Source: Methylorubrum rhodesianum (GTDB taxonomy: Bacteria > Pseudomonadota > Alphaproteobacteria > Rhizobiales > Beijerinckiaceae). From it: DNA of 64,000 nucleotides. The notes below the pieces were generated by a model, which saw only the letters and a program-made list of their open reading frames with translations, did not search any database and was not told where the DNA came from. Below, one piece after another: positions 11,317 through 20,319 of the stretch (within the stretch, counting starts at the first letter, position 1; every line of letters starts with the position of its first letter). The stretch covers positions 1 to 64,000 of the forward strand of contig NZ_JACHOS010000002.1 of NCBI RefSeq assembly GCF_014199985.1, in the 5' to 3' direction. Made by a program: the position numbers and the translations under genes.

Positions 11317-12228
11317 TCACGTCGGAGACGTCTCAGAGATTCGGGCGTCGGTGAGAATGATCTCGGCGACCCGCTCCGGGGCCTCTTCGTGGGCGAGATG
11401 GCCGAGCCCGCGCAGCAGCTCGACGCGGGCCTTCGGCAGGCGTTCACGCAGGGCGAAGGCATCGTCCGGCTTGATCGCCTTGTCGTCGCTGCCGACGATC
11501 AGCAGCGTGCGGGTCTCGAGCCGTGGCAGGTCGCGGGCGAGGGCGGGCAGATCCCAGTTCGCCATCATGCCGAGCGCACCCGAGACGTGGCCGGCGCGGG
11601 TGAACAGCCGCCGGTAGAGATCGAGCCCCTGCGGTTCGAGCCGCGAGCCGGTGCCGTCGATGAGCCGGCGCACCGCGGCCCGGTCGGCGCTCCAGGCGAA
11701 GAACTTCGGTGTCACCGGGTTCAGGAACAGCATCCGGGCGATGCCGGGGAACAGGAAGCTGGCCACGCCCGGAAACGGTGTGAGCGCGCCGTTGATCGCC
11801 ACCAGCAAGTCGGGGGCGATGCGCCGGTCGAGGCACATCCGCGCGAGCACCGCGGCGCCGGCCGAGTGGCCGATGGCGAGGCGCGGCGTCAGGCCGAGCC
11901 CGGCGACGAGGTCGCCCACCGCCTCGGCCATGCCGGGCAGGGAGAGACGGCGGGCGGGCAGCGGATCGGTGAATCCGTGGCCCGGCAGATCGGGTGCCAC
12001 CACGCGGAACCCCCGTTCCGCCAGAAGCGGCGCCAGCCCTCGCCAGGAATGGGTCGCGGCGCCGGTACCGTGCAGGAGCAGCAGGCCGGGCGCCTGGGGC
12101 GCGCCGAATTCCTGCAGGTGCCAGCGCAGGCCCGCCGCGTCCACAAAGCGGCTCGCGGCCCGATGCGGCCAGTCGCGCCCGTCGCGGTCCCAATCCGGCC
12201 GGTCGTCGTCGAGGAGGGGCAAGAGCAC
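11317..12228 (-). CDS. bchO: BchO, alpha/beta hydrolase of the photosynthesis cluster
   Basis: BchO is a putative Mg-chelatase accessory alpha/beta-hydrolase found beside bchD and bchI in purple phototrophs; its reaction is not known. The 303-residue product has the oxyanion segment LLLLHGTGAATHSWRGL, the nucleophile elbow AIGHSAGAAVLARM (Ser) and the C-terminal catalytic His in LRGLGHLAHEEAPERV, in family order. The start is GTG, preceded by GAGG with 5-base spacing and lying 7 bases after the bchD stop; this overrides longer arginine-rich extensions. It is surely co-transcribed with bchD. Confidence 0.88.
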   Translation of the reverse strand: MLLPLLDDDRPDWDRDGRDWPHRAASRFVDAAGLRWHLQEFGAPQAPGLLLLHGTGAATHSWRGLAPLLAERGFRVVAPDLPGHGFTDPLPARRLSLPGMAEAVGDLVAGLGLTPRLAIGHSAGAAVLARMCLDRRIAPDLLVAINGALTPFPGVASFLFPGIARMLFLNPVTPKFFAWSADRAAVRRLIDGTGSRLEPQGLDLYRRLFTRAGHVSGALGMMANWDLPALARDLPRLETRTLLIVGSDDKAIKPDDAFALRERLPKARVELLRGLGHLAHEEAPERVAEIILTDARISETSPT

Positions 12229-12235
12229 TCGAGCC

Positions 12236-14002
12236 TCAGGCTGTGGCGGCACGCACCGCCGCGCTGACGCTGCCGGCATCGGCATGGGGCAGCGGACAGT
12301 AGCGCGCCTGCGCCGCCTCGGCGAGACGACGCGCCCCGTCGGGGCGGGCACCGGTATCGATGACCAGGGTCGGCAAGCCCTGCACGCGCAGCATCCGGGC
12401 GGCGCCCAGGGCCTCCTCGCCGGCGAGCGCCCGACCGCCGAGGCCGGATCGGGCCACGTTGGCGCGCCCGTCGGTGAGCAGGACGATGACTGGACTCCCG
12501 CCCGCGCGGCGGACGCCCAGCGCGAGGGTCGCGGCGGCATCGAGCCCGGCGGCGAGCGGCGTCCCGCCCCCGCCCGGCAGGCCCGCGAGCACACGCTTGG
12601 CCCGCACCAGGGAGCGCGTCGGCGGCAGAACGATCTCGGCGCCGGTCCCACGGAAGACGACGAGGGCGATCCGGTCGCGCCGGACATAGGCCTCGGCGAG
12701 CAGCAACTCGACGGCGCCCTTCGCCTCCGCCAGCCGTTCCAGCGCCGCCGAGCCGGAGGCATCGACGCAGAAGATCGTCGTGGTCTCGCTGCGCCGCTGC
12801 AGGCGGCGGATCCGGAAATCGTCCGGAGTGACGACGATGCGGCCCGGCGCGTGCCCGGCCCGGCGCAGGCGCTGCCACGGGGCGGCGGCGCGCAGGGTCG
12901 CGATCAGGTCGAGCCGCCCCCGGCGCGGATCGCCGGGACGGCTGCCGACCGGGCGGCCCGTCAGCGGGGACGCCGCCGCCATGCCCATCCGCCCGGCCGC
13001 CGTCGAGCGCAGCGGCGGCCCCCCGGCGAGGAGATGCGCCAGCAGGTTCTTCGGGAGCGCAGCCCGAACCGCATCGAGCACGATCGCGTCAGGTTCTCGC
13101 GGGTCCCCCTCCACCCGCTCGGCCTCCGCGCCGGGCGCCTGGTCCGCGTCCTGAGGCGGTCGAGGCTCCGGCGGCTGCTCCGCCGCGTCCTCCGCGTCGA
13201 CCGGCGGAGGGGACAGACGCGTTGCCCGCGGGGCCAGCACGAGGCGGGCGGCGGCGATGAGGTCGGCCTCGTCCGGCTCCTCGCGGCCGGCTTCCCGCGC
13301 GACGAGCCGGGCGATCCGCAGGGCGAGGAGCGGCGCCCGTAGTGAGGTGACGCCGAAGGATTCGGCGACGGCGCAGAGCATGGCAACCGGGCCGTCGGCG
13401 GAGTGATTCCCCGGCCGCGCCGTCGTCCGTCCCCCCTCGCGTGGCCGCCCCTGCCCTGGGGCGGGCGTGGCGACCCTCGCCTCGTGCAGGCTCACCCCGG
13501 TCAGATCGAGGCGGAAGGCGAGCCGGTCGGCGAGGGCCTCGGCGACGGTCTCGTCCTCCTGCCCCTCGTCGAGCAGCACGAGGCCGAACCGGGCCGGGTG
13601 CCGGGCGGTGAGGCCGTCGCGCTCCAGCGCCAGCGTGCCGGTGTCGAGGGCTCCTGCGAGCCGGGCGACGGTGCCGCGCTCCAGCCGCTCGGCCATCGGA
13701 ACGAGCACGACCCCGCCATCAGCCTCGGCCAGAAGCCCGCGCTGGCTCACCGGACGGCCGGCGCGCAGGGTGGCGGGCAGATCGAGGCCGCCGATCAGCC
13801 GGTCGTCGGCAATACCGGGCGGCATCCGGCGGACCGGTCCGGCGAGCCGGTCGCGAAGATGGTCGAGCCAGAGATCGCGCACCGGTCCGGCACGCGCATG
13901 CAGGACGATCCCGCCGAGACCGTGCGGATCGGCCGCGAACAGAGCGGCGGCCCGCAGCGCGTCCTCCCAGACCCCGGCCGGATTCTCCTGCTCCGGGGTC
14001 AT
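12236..14002 (-). CDS. bchD: Magnesium chelatase subunit D (BchD)
   Basis: BchD forms with BchI the ATPase motor that drives Mg insertion into protoporphyrin IX by BchH, the first committed step to bacteriochlorophyll. The 588-residue protein has a degenerate N-terminal AAA+ domain (GIVLHARAGPVRDLWLDHL in place of a Walker A, then LVLLDEGQEDE), an acidic Pro-rich linker at about 280-320, and a C-terminal von Willebrand A domain. That domain has the MIDAS motif DASGS in FCVDASGSAALERL, then GGGGTPLAAGL and VLLTDGRAN. bchI and bchH are not in this window. DUF192 ends 8 bases upstream and bchO starts 7 bases downstream. Confidence 0.93.
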   Translation of the reverse strand: MTPEQENPAGVWEDALRAAALFAADPHGLGGIVLHARAGPVRDLWLDHLRDRLAGPVRRMPPGIADDRLIGGLDLPATLRAGRPVSQRGLLAEADGGVVLVPMAERLERGTVARLAGALDTGTLALERDGLTARHPARFGLVLLDEGQEDETVAEALADRLAFRLDLTGVSLHEARVATPAPGQGRPREGGRTTARPGNHSADGPVAMLCAVAESFGVTSLRAPLLALRIARLVAREAGREEPDEADLIAAARLVLAPRATRLSPPPVDAEDAAEQPPEPRPPQDADQAPGAEAERVEGDPREPDAIVLDAVRAALPKNLLAHLLAGGPPLRSTAAGRMGMAAASPLTGRPVGSRPGDPRRGRLDLIATLRAAAPWQRLRRAGHAPGRIVVTPDDFRIRRLQRRSETTTIFCVDASGSAALERLAEAKGAVELLLAEAYVRRDRIALVVFRGTGAEIVLPPTRSLVRAKRVLAGLPGGGGTPLAAGLDAAATLALGVRRAGGSPVIVLLTDGRANVARSGLGGRALAGEEALGAARMLRVQGLPTLVIDTGARPDGARRLAEAAQARYCPLPHADAGSVSAAVRAATA

Positions 14003-14010
14003 CGCGGGAC

Positions 14011-14520
14011 TCAGCGCTTGAACATCGGGTGCTCGACCCGGTCGCCGGCGCGGATGCCGAGCTTGGCGGCGGTTCCGGCATTGAGTTCGAGCACCGCCAG
14101 AACCGGCTCGCCCGACGAGATCACCTTGGTCGAGAGCGGCTCCGTATCGGCGGCGATCCGGGCAATCGAGCCGTCGGAGCGGATGAACACCATGTCGAGC
14201 GACAGGTAGGTGTTCTTCATCCACATGGTGGCCGGCGCCGGCCGCTCGAAATCGAACAGCATACCGTGGTCGGCGGCCATGGAGCGGCGATACATCAACC
14301 CCTTGGCGCGCTGCGCGTCGGTGCGCATCACCTCCACCTGGAAGGCGTGGCGGCCGTTCTTGGCGACGATGGCCAGCGGCTCGGTCGCGGCCTGCGCAGC
14401 GGGCGCCGCGTCCTGTGCCTGGACCGGCAGCGGCTGGGTCGCCGCGGCGAGCGCGACGAGGCCGGCGGCGAGAAGGAGCTTGGACGCGGATCGGAACACG
14501 GGCACGCGGGTCACCGTCAA
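14011..14520 (-). CDS. DUF192 family exported protein
   Basis: A signal peptide (about residues 12-36, hydrophobic [13 protein letters not shown], cleavage near VQA-QD) precedes a DUF192 domain, recognised by [36 protein letters not shown], and the ending [21 protein letters not shown]192 proteins are small periplasmic or extracellular beta-barrels of unknown function, common in alphaproteobacteria. The assigned TTG start overlaps the stop of the cold-shock gene (TTGA); GTG codons 6, 15 and 21 bases later are equally possible and would still leave the signal peptide intact. It lies 8 bases before bchD. Confidence 0.82.
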   Translation of the reverse strand: MTVTRVPVFRSASKLLLAAGLVALAAATQPLPVQAQDAAPAAQAATEPLAIVAKNGRHAFQVEVMRTDAQRAKGLMYRRSMAADHGMLFDFERPAPATMWMKNTYLSLDMVFIRSDGSIARIAADTEPLSTKVISSGEPVLAVLELNAGTAAKLGIRAGDRVEHPMFKR

Positions 14521-15125
14521 TGGGAGGCCGGAAGCGCCCCGTCGACGAGGCGGACTTCCGCCGCCATAGCACCCTTCGAGCCGTCGCCGTAGCGCACCAG
14601 CACCTGCTCGCCGGGTTTCAGCTCGGCGATGCCGTAGCGGCGCAGGGTCTCCATGTGGACGAAGATGTCCGGCGTACCATCACCGCGGCTGAGGAAACCG
14701 AAGCCGCGCAGACGGTTGAACCACTTCACCACCGCAACCTCCAGTCCGCTCGTCGGCGTCACGCTTTCATGCGTGCGCGCCATCGGCAGTTCGGAGGGAT
14801 GGAGCGCGGTCGATTGGTCCAGGGACACCACGCGGAAGGCCTGCCAGCCGCGGGAGCGCTGAACCGCCTCGACCACGATCCGTGCGCCCTCGCTCGCGGC
14901 CTGATGGCCGTCGCGGCGCAGACAGGTGATGTGCAGCAGCACGTCCGCCGAGCCGTCGTCAGGCACGATGAAGCCGAACCCCTTCGAGACGTCGAACCAC
15001 TTGATGCGCCCGGCGATTTCCACGAGTTCGGACGGACGCTCGTCCTCGCTCTCGCGTTCCGTCGCGCGCTCCCGCACATCCGGCATGCGAAGCTCGACGG
15101 AACTCAGTTCGTGATCGTTCGACAT
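14517..15125 (-). CDS. Double cold-shock-domain protein
   Basis: The 202-residue protein has two cold-shock domains. The first (about residues 38-105) has [22 protein letters not shown] with LLHI in place of the usual FVHI RNP2 motif. The second (about 130-195) has [26 protein letters not shown]. The N-terminal 35 residues are acidic and polar. Tandem CSD proteins of this layout are typical of alphaproteobacteria and bind single-stranded RNA or DNA, often as RNA chaperones. Its stop overlaps the DUF192 start, so it appears to head the train running through bchD, bchO, crtI and crtB. A 370-base region lies upstream. Confidence 0.88.
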   Translation of the reverse strand: MSNDHELSSVELRMPDVRERATERESEDERPSELVEIAGRIKWFDVSKGFGFIVPDDGSADVLLHITCLRRDGHQAASEGARIVVEAVQRSRGWQAFRVVSLDQSTALHPSELPMARTHESVTPTSGLEVAVVKWFNRLRGFGFLSRGDGTPDIFVHMETLRRYGIAELKPGEQVLVRYGDGSKGAMAAEVRLVDGALPASH

Positions 15126-15497
15126 GTAAGCAACCCGTGCCGAATCGCGCGGCGCAATCCCGGAGCTACGTTAACAAAGTCAGATTACGCGGGAAGCCCG
15201 TTTGGCCGGCAACGGGACACTGCATATGATCATTTTTCGGGTGCATGGCGACAATGCCGCAACAGGCGAGTGCCCGACGGCGGATACGGCTGATCAGTTC
15301 TGACCGGGTTCCTGAACGGGAGAGCGTGGCCGGACAATGGGTTAGTGTCGCCTCCCCCGGCGTTCGCGGCAGAATGGACAGTTGCCGGGCCGATTCGATC
15401 GGCCGCAGGGCTGCCCGTGCGGCAGGCAGCGACTTTCGAGCGCATCCTTCTGGACCCGTCCTTCGCCTGGACCGGGCAACGGTGATAGGCCGCGGCC
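15126..15497. other. Divergent promoter region, no gene seen
   Basis: This lies between the minus-strand cold-shock gene and the plus-strand DUF1624 gene. The part next to the cold-shock gene is relatively AT-rich (gttaacaaagtcagatta and catatgatcatttttc at about 15171-15239), as expected for its promoter and untranslated leader. The other side is GC-rich with no clear motif. No open frame with protein-like composition is present. Confidence 0.4.
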
Positions 15498-16484
15498 ATG
15501 ACCGCCCCCTCCCCGTCCACGCCGCCCCGTCCGAGCCGGCGGATCGATGCCGTCGACCTCGCCCGCGGCGCGGCGCTCGCGGCCATGGCGGCCTACCACG
15601 CGCTGTGGGATCTCGGCTTCCTGCAGCTCACCCCCCTCAACTACGCGCTGACGCCGATGGGGCGGCTGGCGGCCCACGGTATTGCCGGCTCGTTCCTGCT
15701 GCTCGTGGGGGCCGGCTTGGTGCTCGCCAATGGCGACGGCGTGCGCTGGCGGTCCTTTGCCCTGCGCATCGCCCGCATCGGCGGCGCGGCGCTGCTGATC
15801 ACGGCGGCGACGCGGATCGCCTTTCCGCAGAGCTACATCTTCTTCGGCATCCTGCACTGCATCGCCGTTTCGAGTGTGCTCGGACTGCCGTTCGTGTTCC
15901 TGCCGGCCTGGATCGCGGCGCTCGGCGCCCTCGCCGTGCTGCTCGCGCCGCGGGTTGTCGTCCATCCCCTGCTCGACGCGCCTGAATTCTATTTTCTCGG
16001 CCTCGGCCGCGGTCTCCCGGACAGCAATGACTGGGTGCCGCTGTTCCCCTGGTTCGGGATGGTGCTCGCCGGGATCGCGCTCGCCCGGCTGCTCCGGCCT
16101 GCCTTGTCCGGCTCAGCTCTCGCCCGCTGGCGAGCCCGTCATGCCCTCGCGCGAGGGGCGGCCTTCGCCGGGCGGCACAGCCTCGCCGTCTATCTCATTC
16201 ACCAGCCGGTGCTGCTCGCCCTCTTCACCGGCCTCGTGACGCTGACCGGGCCGCACCCGAAGGCGGGGCTCGCGAGCTTCCGCAAGGACTACGTGGCGCA
16301 CTGCGCCCGCACGGGCGGCGAGGCGGGTGCCTGCCGGATCGCTGCCCGGTGCACGGCCGATGCCCTGCGGCAGGAGGGGCTCTGGGGCTCCGGCAAGCCC
16401 TATTCCGCGGAGGAACGGGCCAGGGCGCAGGGTCTCTCGCAACGATGCTACGAGGCCGCTGAAGGCACCGCGCCCCCGCCGTGA
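15498..16484 (+). CDS. DUF1624 (heparan-alpha-glucosaminide N-acetyltransferase-like) membrane protein
   Basis: The opening RRIDAVDLARGAALAAMAAYHALWDLGF is the signature of the DUF1624/HGSNAT-like family of integral membrane acyltransferases. Six to eight transmembrane helices follow, with the conserved FFGILHCIAVSSVLG and PLFPWFGMVLAGI segments and a SLAVYLIHQPVLLAL helix near the end. The cytoplasmic C-terminal tail of about 70 residues is Cys-containing (HCARTGGEAGACRIAARC). The substrate in bacteria is unknown; acyl transfer to a cell-surface sugar is a family-based guess. It stands alone, with no operon partner. Confidence 0.82.
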   Translation: MTAPSPSTPPRPSRRIDAVDLARGAALAAMAAYHALWDLGFLQLTPLNYALTPMGRLAAHGIAGSFLLLVGAGLVLANGDGVRWRSFALRIARIGGAALLITAATRIAFPQSYIFFGILHCIAVSSVLGLPFVFLPAWIAALGALAVLLAPRVVVHPLLDAPEFYFLGLGRGLPDSNDWVPLFPWFGMVLAGIALARLLRPALSGSALARWRARHALARGAAFAGRHSLAVYLIHQPVLLALFTGLVTLTGPHPKAGLASFRKDYVAHCARTGGEAGACRIAARCTADALRQEGLWGSGKPYSAEERARAQGLSQRCYEAAEGTAPPP

Positions 16485-16790
16485 AGCTCAAGGCGTCTCC
16501 GTAAGCCGCGGCCGGCGCAGCTCGAAGACCGCCGACGCTCCGCCGGAGCCGTCATCCGATGAAGCTTCAGGAATTTGTCTCGGATCAAACACGACAGCGA
16601 GACATTGAGTATCATATCTTTTGAAAAGTATTGACTCGGTCACTGCATCGATCATCATTGGTCAGCGATTCCGATGGATTGTCGTGATCGCCGCATTCAA
16701 AGATTTGAAGCCCCGCCGGCGCCTCGGCGCCGATCCTCTCGTGGAGTGCTGTCCGCGCTCCTTCAATGCTGTCGGCAGCAGGGGGTGGCC
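16485..16790. other. Intergenic leader region, AT-rich, no gene seen
   Basis: This precedes the cysteine-rich secreted protein. Around 16560-16660 the composition becomes AT-rich (gaatttgtctcggatcaaac, tcatatcttttgaaaagtat), consistent with a promoter. No protein-like frame or hairpin of note is visible. Confidence 0.35.
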
Positions 16791-17339
16791 ATGTCGCTTA
16801 TTCCCAGGATGTTCCAGACCGTCTTCCTCTCGATGGTCATGCTGATCGCAGCCAACAGCCCATCGACAGCACTTCAAGAGTGCAAATGGTTCGGCACGAA
16901 ACCATTCTGCGACGGGAAATGCCCCAGTGGATGGAACTACACCGGAAAGCGGGAGAGCTGCACGACGGGGTCACGCCGCTACTGCTGTCGAGAGGTCGCC
17001 AGCGCGCCGATTCCCGGCCCCGTACCGCAGACGTGCCGCTGGTTCGGAACGCGGCCGTTCTGCAACGGCCAGTGTCCAAGTGGCTGGACCTACTCGGGGC
17101 GACGGGAAAGCTGCACCACCGGCTCTCGGCGCTTCTGCTGCTACAGCGGCACGGTGCCTCCACCGGCCGCGCCGGGCGGCTCAAGCGGTCCCGCGACGCC
17201 GCCCCCGCCGGCACGGTATTGCACCAACGACTGCAACACCTGTACGCGCGATCGATTGAGATGCCGGCAGCGGTCGCTCTACGACACGGTCTGCCCGTCC
17301 AGCCAGTCGTTCTTCCTGGCTCCTCAGGCCTGTTACTGA
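16791..17339 (+). CDS. Secreted cysteine-rich protein with two tandem knot-like repeats
   Basis: A signal peptide (about residues 1-27) leads into two near-identical 36-residue modules, each following C-x8-C-x3-C-x12-C-x7-C-C. The first reads CKWFGTKPFCDGKC, PSGWNYTGKRESC and TTGSRRYCC in sequence; the second differs by conservative changes (CRWFGTRPFCNGQC...). A Pro/Gly/Ser-rich linker follows, then a different C-terminal Cys module with nine Cys-containing positions including CTNDCNTCTRD. Six cysteines per repeat predict three disulfides, so it should be folded outside the cytoplasm. WFGT-PFC-G-C-PSGW modules occur in scattered secreted proteins, but I know of no assigned function. AGGGGG precedes the ATG closely. 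Confidence 0.75.
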   Translation: MSLIPRMFQTVFLSMVMLIAANSPSTALQECKWFGTKPFCDGKCPSGWNYTGKRESCTTGSRRYCCREVASAPIPGPVPQTCRWFGTRPFCNGQCPSGWTYSGRRESCTTGSRRFCCYSGTVPPPAAPGGSSGPATPPPPARYCTNDCNTCTRDRLRCRQRSLYDTVCPSSQSFFLAPQACY

Positions 17340-17410
17340 GGCGACAGACCGTAGACCGGACAATCTGAGACCGGCGTCCGCCGCATCTGTCGGCGGCCTG
17401 TCCGCGGCGA

Positions 17411-17461
17411 ACGGCGCGCTGAACGTGTAAGGTCGAGGAGACCTCTCGCGGAGCGCGCCGT
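17411..17461. terminator. Nested hairpin between convergent genes
   Basis: Outer arms acggcgcgct and agcgcgccgt pair over 10 bases, and an inner aggtc/gacct pair lies inside the loop. It sits between the ends of the Cys-rich gene and efp, so it could terminate both directions. No U tract is present. Confidence 0.5.
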
Positions 17462-17497
17462 CTGTCCTGTCACCCGTGTCGGGATCGAGGGGTGGCC

Positions 17498-18064
17498 TCA
17501 GTCCTTCGCGCGCTCGACGTAGGAGCCGTCGGCGGTCATGATGACGACGCGGGTGCCGGTGGTGATGTGCGGCGGGACGCTGGTCTTGACGCCGTTCGAC
17601 AGGATCGCCGGCTTGTAGGACGAGGAGGCGGTCTGGCCCTTGGTCACCGGCTCGGTCTCGACGATCTCGAGCGTCACGCGCTGCGGCAGCTCGATGGTCA
17701 GCGGCACGCCGTTGTGGGTCGAGAGCGTCACCACCATGCCCTCCTGCAGGTAGGGGGCGGCATCGCCGACCACGTCCGCGGGAACGGCGAGCTGCTCGTA
17801 GTTCTCGGGGTTCATGAAGTGATACCCCTCACCGTCCTGGTACAGGAAGGTGTGGTCGCGGTCCTCGACGAAGGCCCGCTCGACCTGCTCGGTGGTGCGG
17901 TAGCGCTCGGAGATCTTCACACCGTCGGTGATGCGGCGCATGTCGAGCTGCGTCACCGGCGTACCCTTGCCGGGGTGGATGTTCTCAGCCGTCAGGATGA
18001 CGTAGAGCTTGCCGTCCTTTTCGACGACGTTGCCCTTGCGAAGGGTACTGGCAATCACTTTCAC
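17498..18064 (-). CDS. efp: Elongation factor P
   Basis: EF-P enters ribosomes stalled at polyproline and speeds peptide bond formation. The 188-residue protein has the KOW-like N-terminal domain, an OB domain with [20 protein letters not shown], and the C-terminal OB domain with [14 protein letters not shown] and [18 protein letters not shown]. The modification loop is HPGKGTP with Lys at residue 33, the lysylated residue in the EpmA/EpmB pathway. The start codon is GTG, fixed by the conserved opening [12 protein letters not shown]. The divergently transcribed epmA begins about 120 bases away, which supports lysyl modification of this protein. Confidence 0.97.
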   Translation of the reverse strand: MKVIASTLRKGNVVEKDGKLYVILTAENIHPGKGTPVTQLDMRRITDGVKISERYRTTEQVERAFVEDRDHTFLYQDGEGYHFMNPENYEQLAVPADVVGDAAPYLQEGMVVTLSTHNGVPLTIELPQRVTLEIVETEPVTKGQTASSSYKPAILSNGVKTSVPPHITTGTRVVIMTADGSYVERAKD

Positions 18065-18187
18065 GAGCGTGGACCTTGGCTTGACGAGAACGGCGGCTCT
18101 TCACCGGCGTCTCGGCCGGGTGAGCGGAATCATCCGCGAGGCCCTACCCTATCCGCTGCTCGGTTGCCAGCCGGAGGCTGTTTTCGC

Positions 18188-19246
18188 GTGACCCACGAGT
18201 CTTCGCCCTGGTGGCATCCCGGCCTCCATGCGGATCGCCGGCCGCTGCTGCTCACCCGCAACCGCATCCTCGCGGGGATACGTGCGTGGTTCGCCGCCCG
18301 CGACTTCGTGGAGGTGGAGGCCGCCGCGCTCCAGGTCTCGCCGGGCAACGAGGCACATCTCTCCGCCTTCGCCACGGAAGCCATCCTGCCCGATGGCGGC
18401 CGCGAGCCGCTCTATCTCCACACCTCGCCGGAATTTGCCTGCAAGAAGCTGCTCGCGGCGGGCGAGTCGCGCCCGTTCAGCCTCGCCCACGTCTTCCGCA
18501 ATCGCGAGCGCGGCGCGCTGCACCATCCCGAATTCACGATGCTCGAATGGTACCGGGCGGGCGAGGCCTACGAGGCGCTGATGGCGGACGCCGCTGCGCT
18601 GCTGGCGCTCGCCGCCGAGACCGCGGGCGCCAGGCGCCTGACCTTCCGCGGGCGCGAGGCCGATCCGTTCGTGCCGGCCGAGCGGCTGACCCTGGCCGAG
18701 GCGTTCCACCGCTACGCCGCCATCGACCTTCTCGCCACCATCGCGCCCGACGGCGGCACCGATCGCGACCGGCTCGCCGACGCTGTGATGACCCGCGGCC
18801 TGCGGGTGGCGCCGGACGACACCTGGGCGGACCTGTTCAGCCGCGTCCTCGTCGGATTGATCGAGCCGCATCTCGGTCAGGGGCGCCCGACCATCCTGTG
18901 CGAGTATCCGGTGAGCGAGGCGGCGCTCGCCCGGCCGAGTCCGCGCGACCCGCGCGTCGCCGAGCGGTTCGAGCTCTACGCCTGCGGCGTTGAACTCGCC
19001 AACGCCTTCGGCGAACTCACCGACCCCGCCGAGCAGCGCCGCCGCTTCGAGGCGGAGATGGTCGAGAAGGCCCGCATCTACGGCGAGCGCTACCCCATCG
19101 ACGAGGAGTTCCTGGAGGCGCTCGCCGTGATGCCCGAGGCCAGCGGCATCGCGCTCGGCGTCGACCGTCTGGTGATGCTGGCGACCGGTGCGCCCCGCAT
19201 CGACGACGTGATCTGGACGCCGGTCGCCCGGGGCAGGACGCGGTGA
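18188..19246 (+). CDS. epmA: EF-P lysine ligase EpmA (PoxA/GenX)
   Basis: EpmA is a class II LysRS paralogue without the anticodon-binding domain. It attaches (R)-beta-lysine, made by EpmB, to the loop lysine of EF-P using ATP. The 352-residue product shows class II motif 2 as FRNRERGALHHPEFTMLEWYR, the preceding LHTSPEF (78-83), and motif 3 in GIALGVDRLVML. The start is GTG just before THESSPWWHPG; longer frames read into the efp promoter. The stop overlaps the epmB start (GTGA). The host's protein-synthesis LysRS in this window is class I, so this is not a LysRS duplicate within the window. Confidence 0.93.
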   Translation: MTHESSPWWHPGLHADRRPLLLTRNRILAGIRAWFAARDFVEVEAAALQVSPGNEAHLSAFATEAILPDGGREPLYLHTSPEFACKKLLAAGESRPFSLAHVFRNRERGALHHPEFTMLEWYRAGEAYEALMADAAALLALAAETAGARRLTFRGREADPFVPAERLTLAEAFHRYAAIDLLATIAPDGGTDRDRLADAVMTRGLRVAPDDTWADLFSRVLVGLIEPHLGQGRPTILCEYPVSEAALARPSPRDPRVAERFELYACGVELANAFGELTDPAEQRRRFEAEMVEKARIYGERYPIDEEFLEALAVMPEASGIALGVDRLVMLATGAPRIDDVIWTPVARGRTR

Positions 19247-20319
19247 GGACGGGTGCGGTGAGCCTCGCCCTGAAGAGCGCGACGGCGTTGGCCGATGCCG
19301 GACTCGCAGAGGCGGCCGATCTCCCCGCCCTGGAGCGCGTCGCCGCACGCTACGCGGTCTCGGTCACGGCCGACATGGCCGAGCTGATCGACCGGGGCGA
19401 CCCCGACGACCCGATAGCCCGGCAGTTCGTGCCACGGGCCGAAGAGATCGAGACACGGGCGGAGGAGCGCGCCGACCCGATCGGCGACGACGCGCATGCG
19501 CCGGTGCCCGGCATCGTTCACCGCTATCCGGACCGGGTGCTCCTGAAGCCGCTCCATATCTGCCCGGTCTATTGCCGGTTCTGCTTCCGCCGCGAGAGGG
19601 TCGGGCCCGCCGGCCACGGCTCGCTGAGCGAGGCGGACCTGGCGGGCGCCTACCGCTACATCGCCGAGCATCCGGAGATCTGGGAGGTGGTGGTGACGGG
19701 GGGCGATCCCTTCGCCCTCTCGCCCCGGCGCCTCGGGGACATCGCGGCGGCGCTCGGGGCGATCCCGCATGTGCGGGTGCTGCGCTTCCACACCCGCGTG
19801 CCGGTGGTGGAGCCGGCCCGCGTAGACGCCGCCCTGGTCACCGCTCTCAGACAATTCTCCGGCGCGGTGTTCGTGGCGCTCCACGCCAACCATCCGCGCG
19901 AGTTCACGCCGGCCGCGCGCGCGGCCATCGCCCAGCTGGTCGATGCCGGCATCCCGATGGTGAGCCAGAGCGTCCTCCTGCGCGGCGTCAACGACGATGC
20001 GGCAACCCTCGAGACGCTGATGCGGCGCTTCGTCGAGAACCGCATCAAGCCCTACTATCTCCACCACGGCGACCTCGCGCCGGGCACGGGCCATCTGCGC
20101 ACCGATCTGCCACAGGGGCAGGCACTCATGCGGCAACTGCGCGGGCGCCTCTCCGGGCTCGCCCAGCCACTCTACGTGCTCGACATCCCCGGTGGCCACG
20201 GCAAGGTGCCGGTAGGGCCGGGCTATCTGGAGGAATCGGACGGCGCGTGGCAGGTGACCGATCCGAGCGGCGCCGTGCACGCCTATCCCCCTGAGAACAC
20301 CGACGAGGACCACGGATGA
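19243..20319 (+). CDS. epmB: Lysine 2,3-aminomutase-like EpmB
   Basis: A radical-SAM, PLP-dependent enzyme that converts L-lysine to (R)-beta-lysine for EF-P. The 358-residue protein has the Cys triad CPVYCRFC (Cys107, Cys111, Cys114) for the 4Fe-4S cluster, the KamA-type core VVVTGGDPFALSP, LRFHTRVPVVEP, and IKPYYLHHGDLAPGTGHLR. Its length fits EpmB rather than the longer catabolic KamA. The GTG start overlaps the epmA stop and its own stop overlaps the GST start by ATGA. No EpmC hydroxylase is nearby. Confidence 0.92.
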   Translation: MRTGAVSLALKSATALADAGLAEAADLPALERVAARYAVSVTADMAELIDRGDPDDPIARQFVPRAEEIETRAEERADPIGDDAHAPVPGIVHRYPDRVLLKPLHICPVYCRFCFRRERVGPAGHGSLSEADLAGAYRYIAEHPEIWEVVVTGGDPFALSPRRLGDIAAALGAIPHVRVLRFHTRVPVVEPARVDAALVTALRQFSGAVFVALHANHPREFTPAARAAIAQLVDAGIPMVSQSVLLRGVNDDAATLETLMRRFVENRIKPYYLHHGDLAPGTGHLRTDLPQGQALMRQLRGRLSGLAQPLYVLDIPGGHGKVPVGPGYLEESDGAWQVTDPSGAVHAYPPENTDEDHG

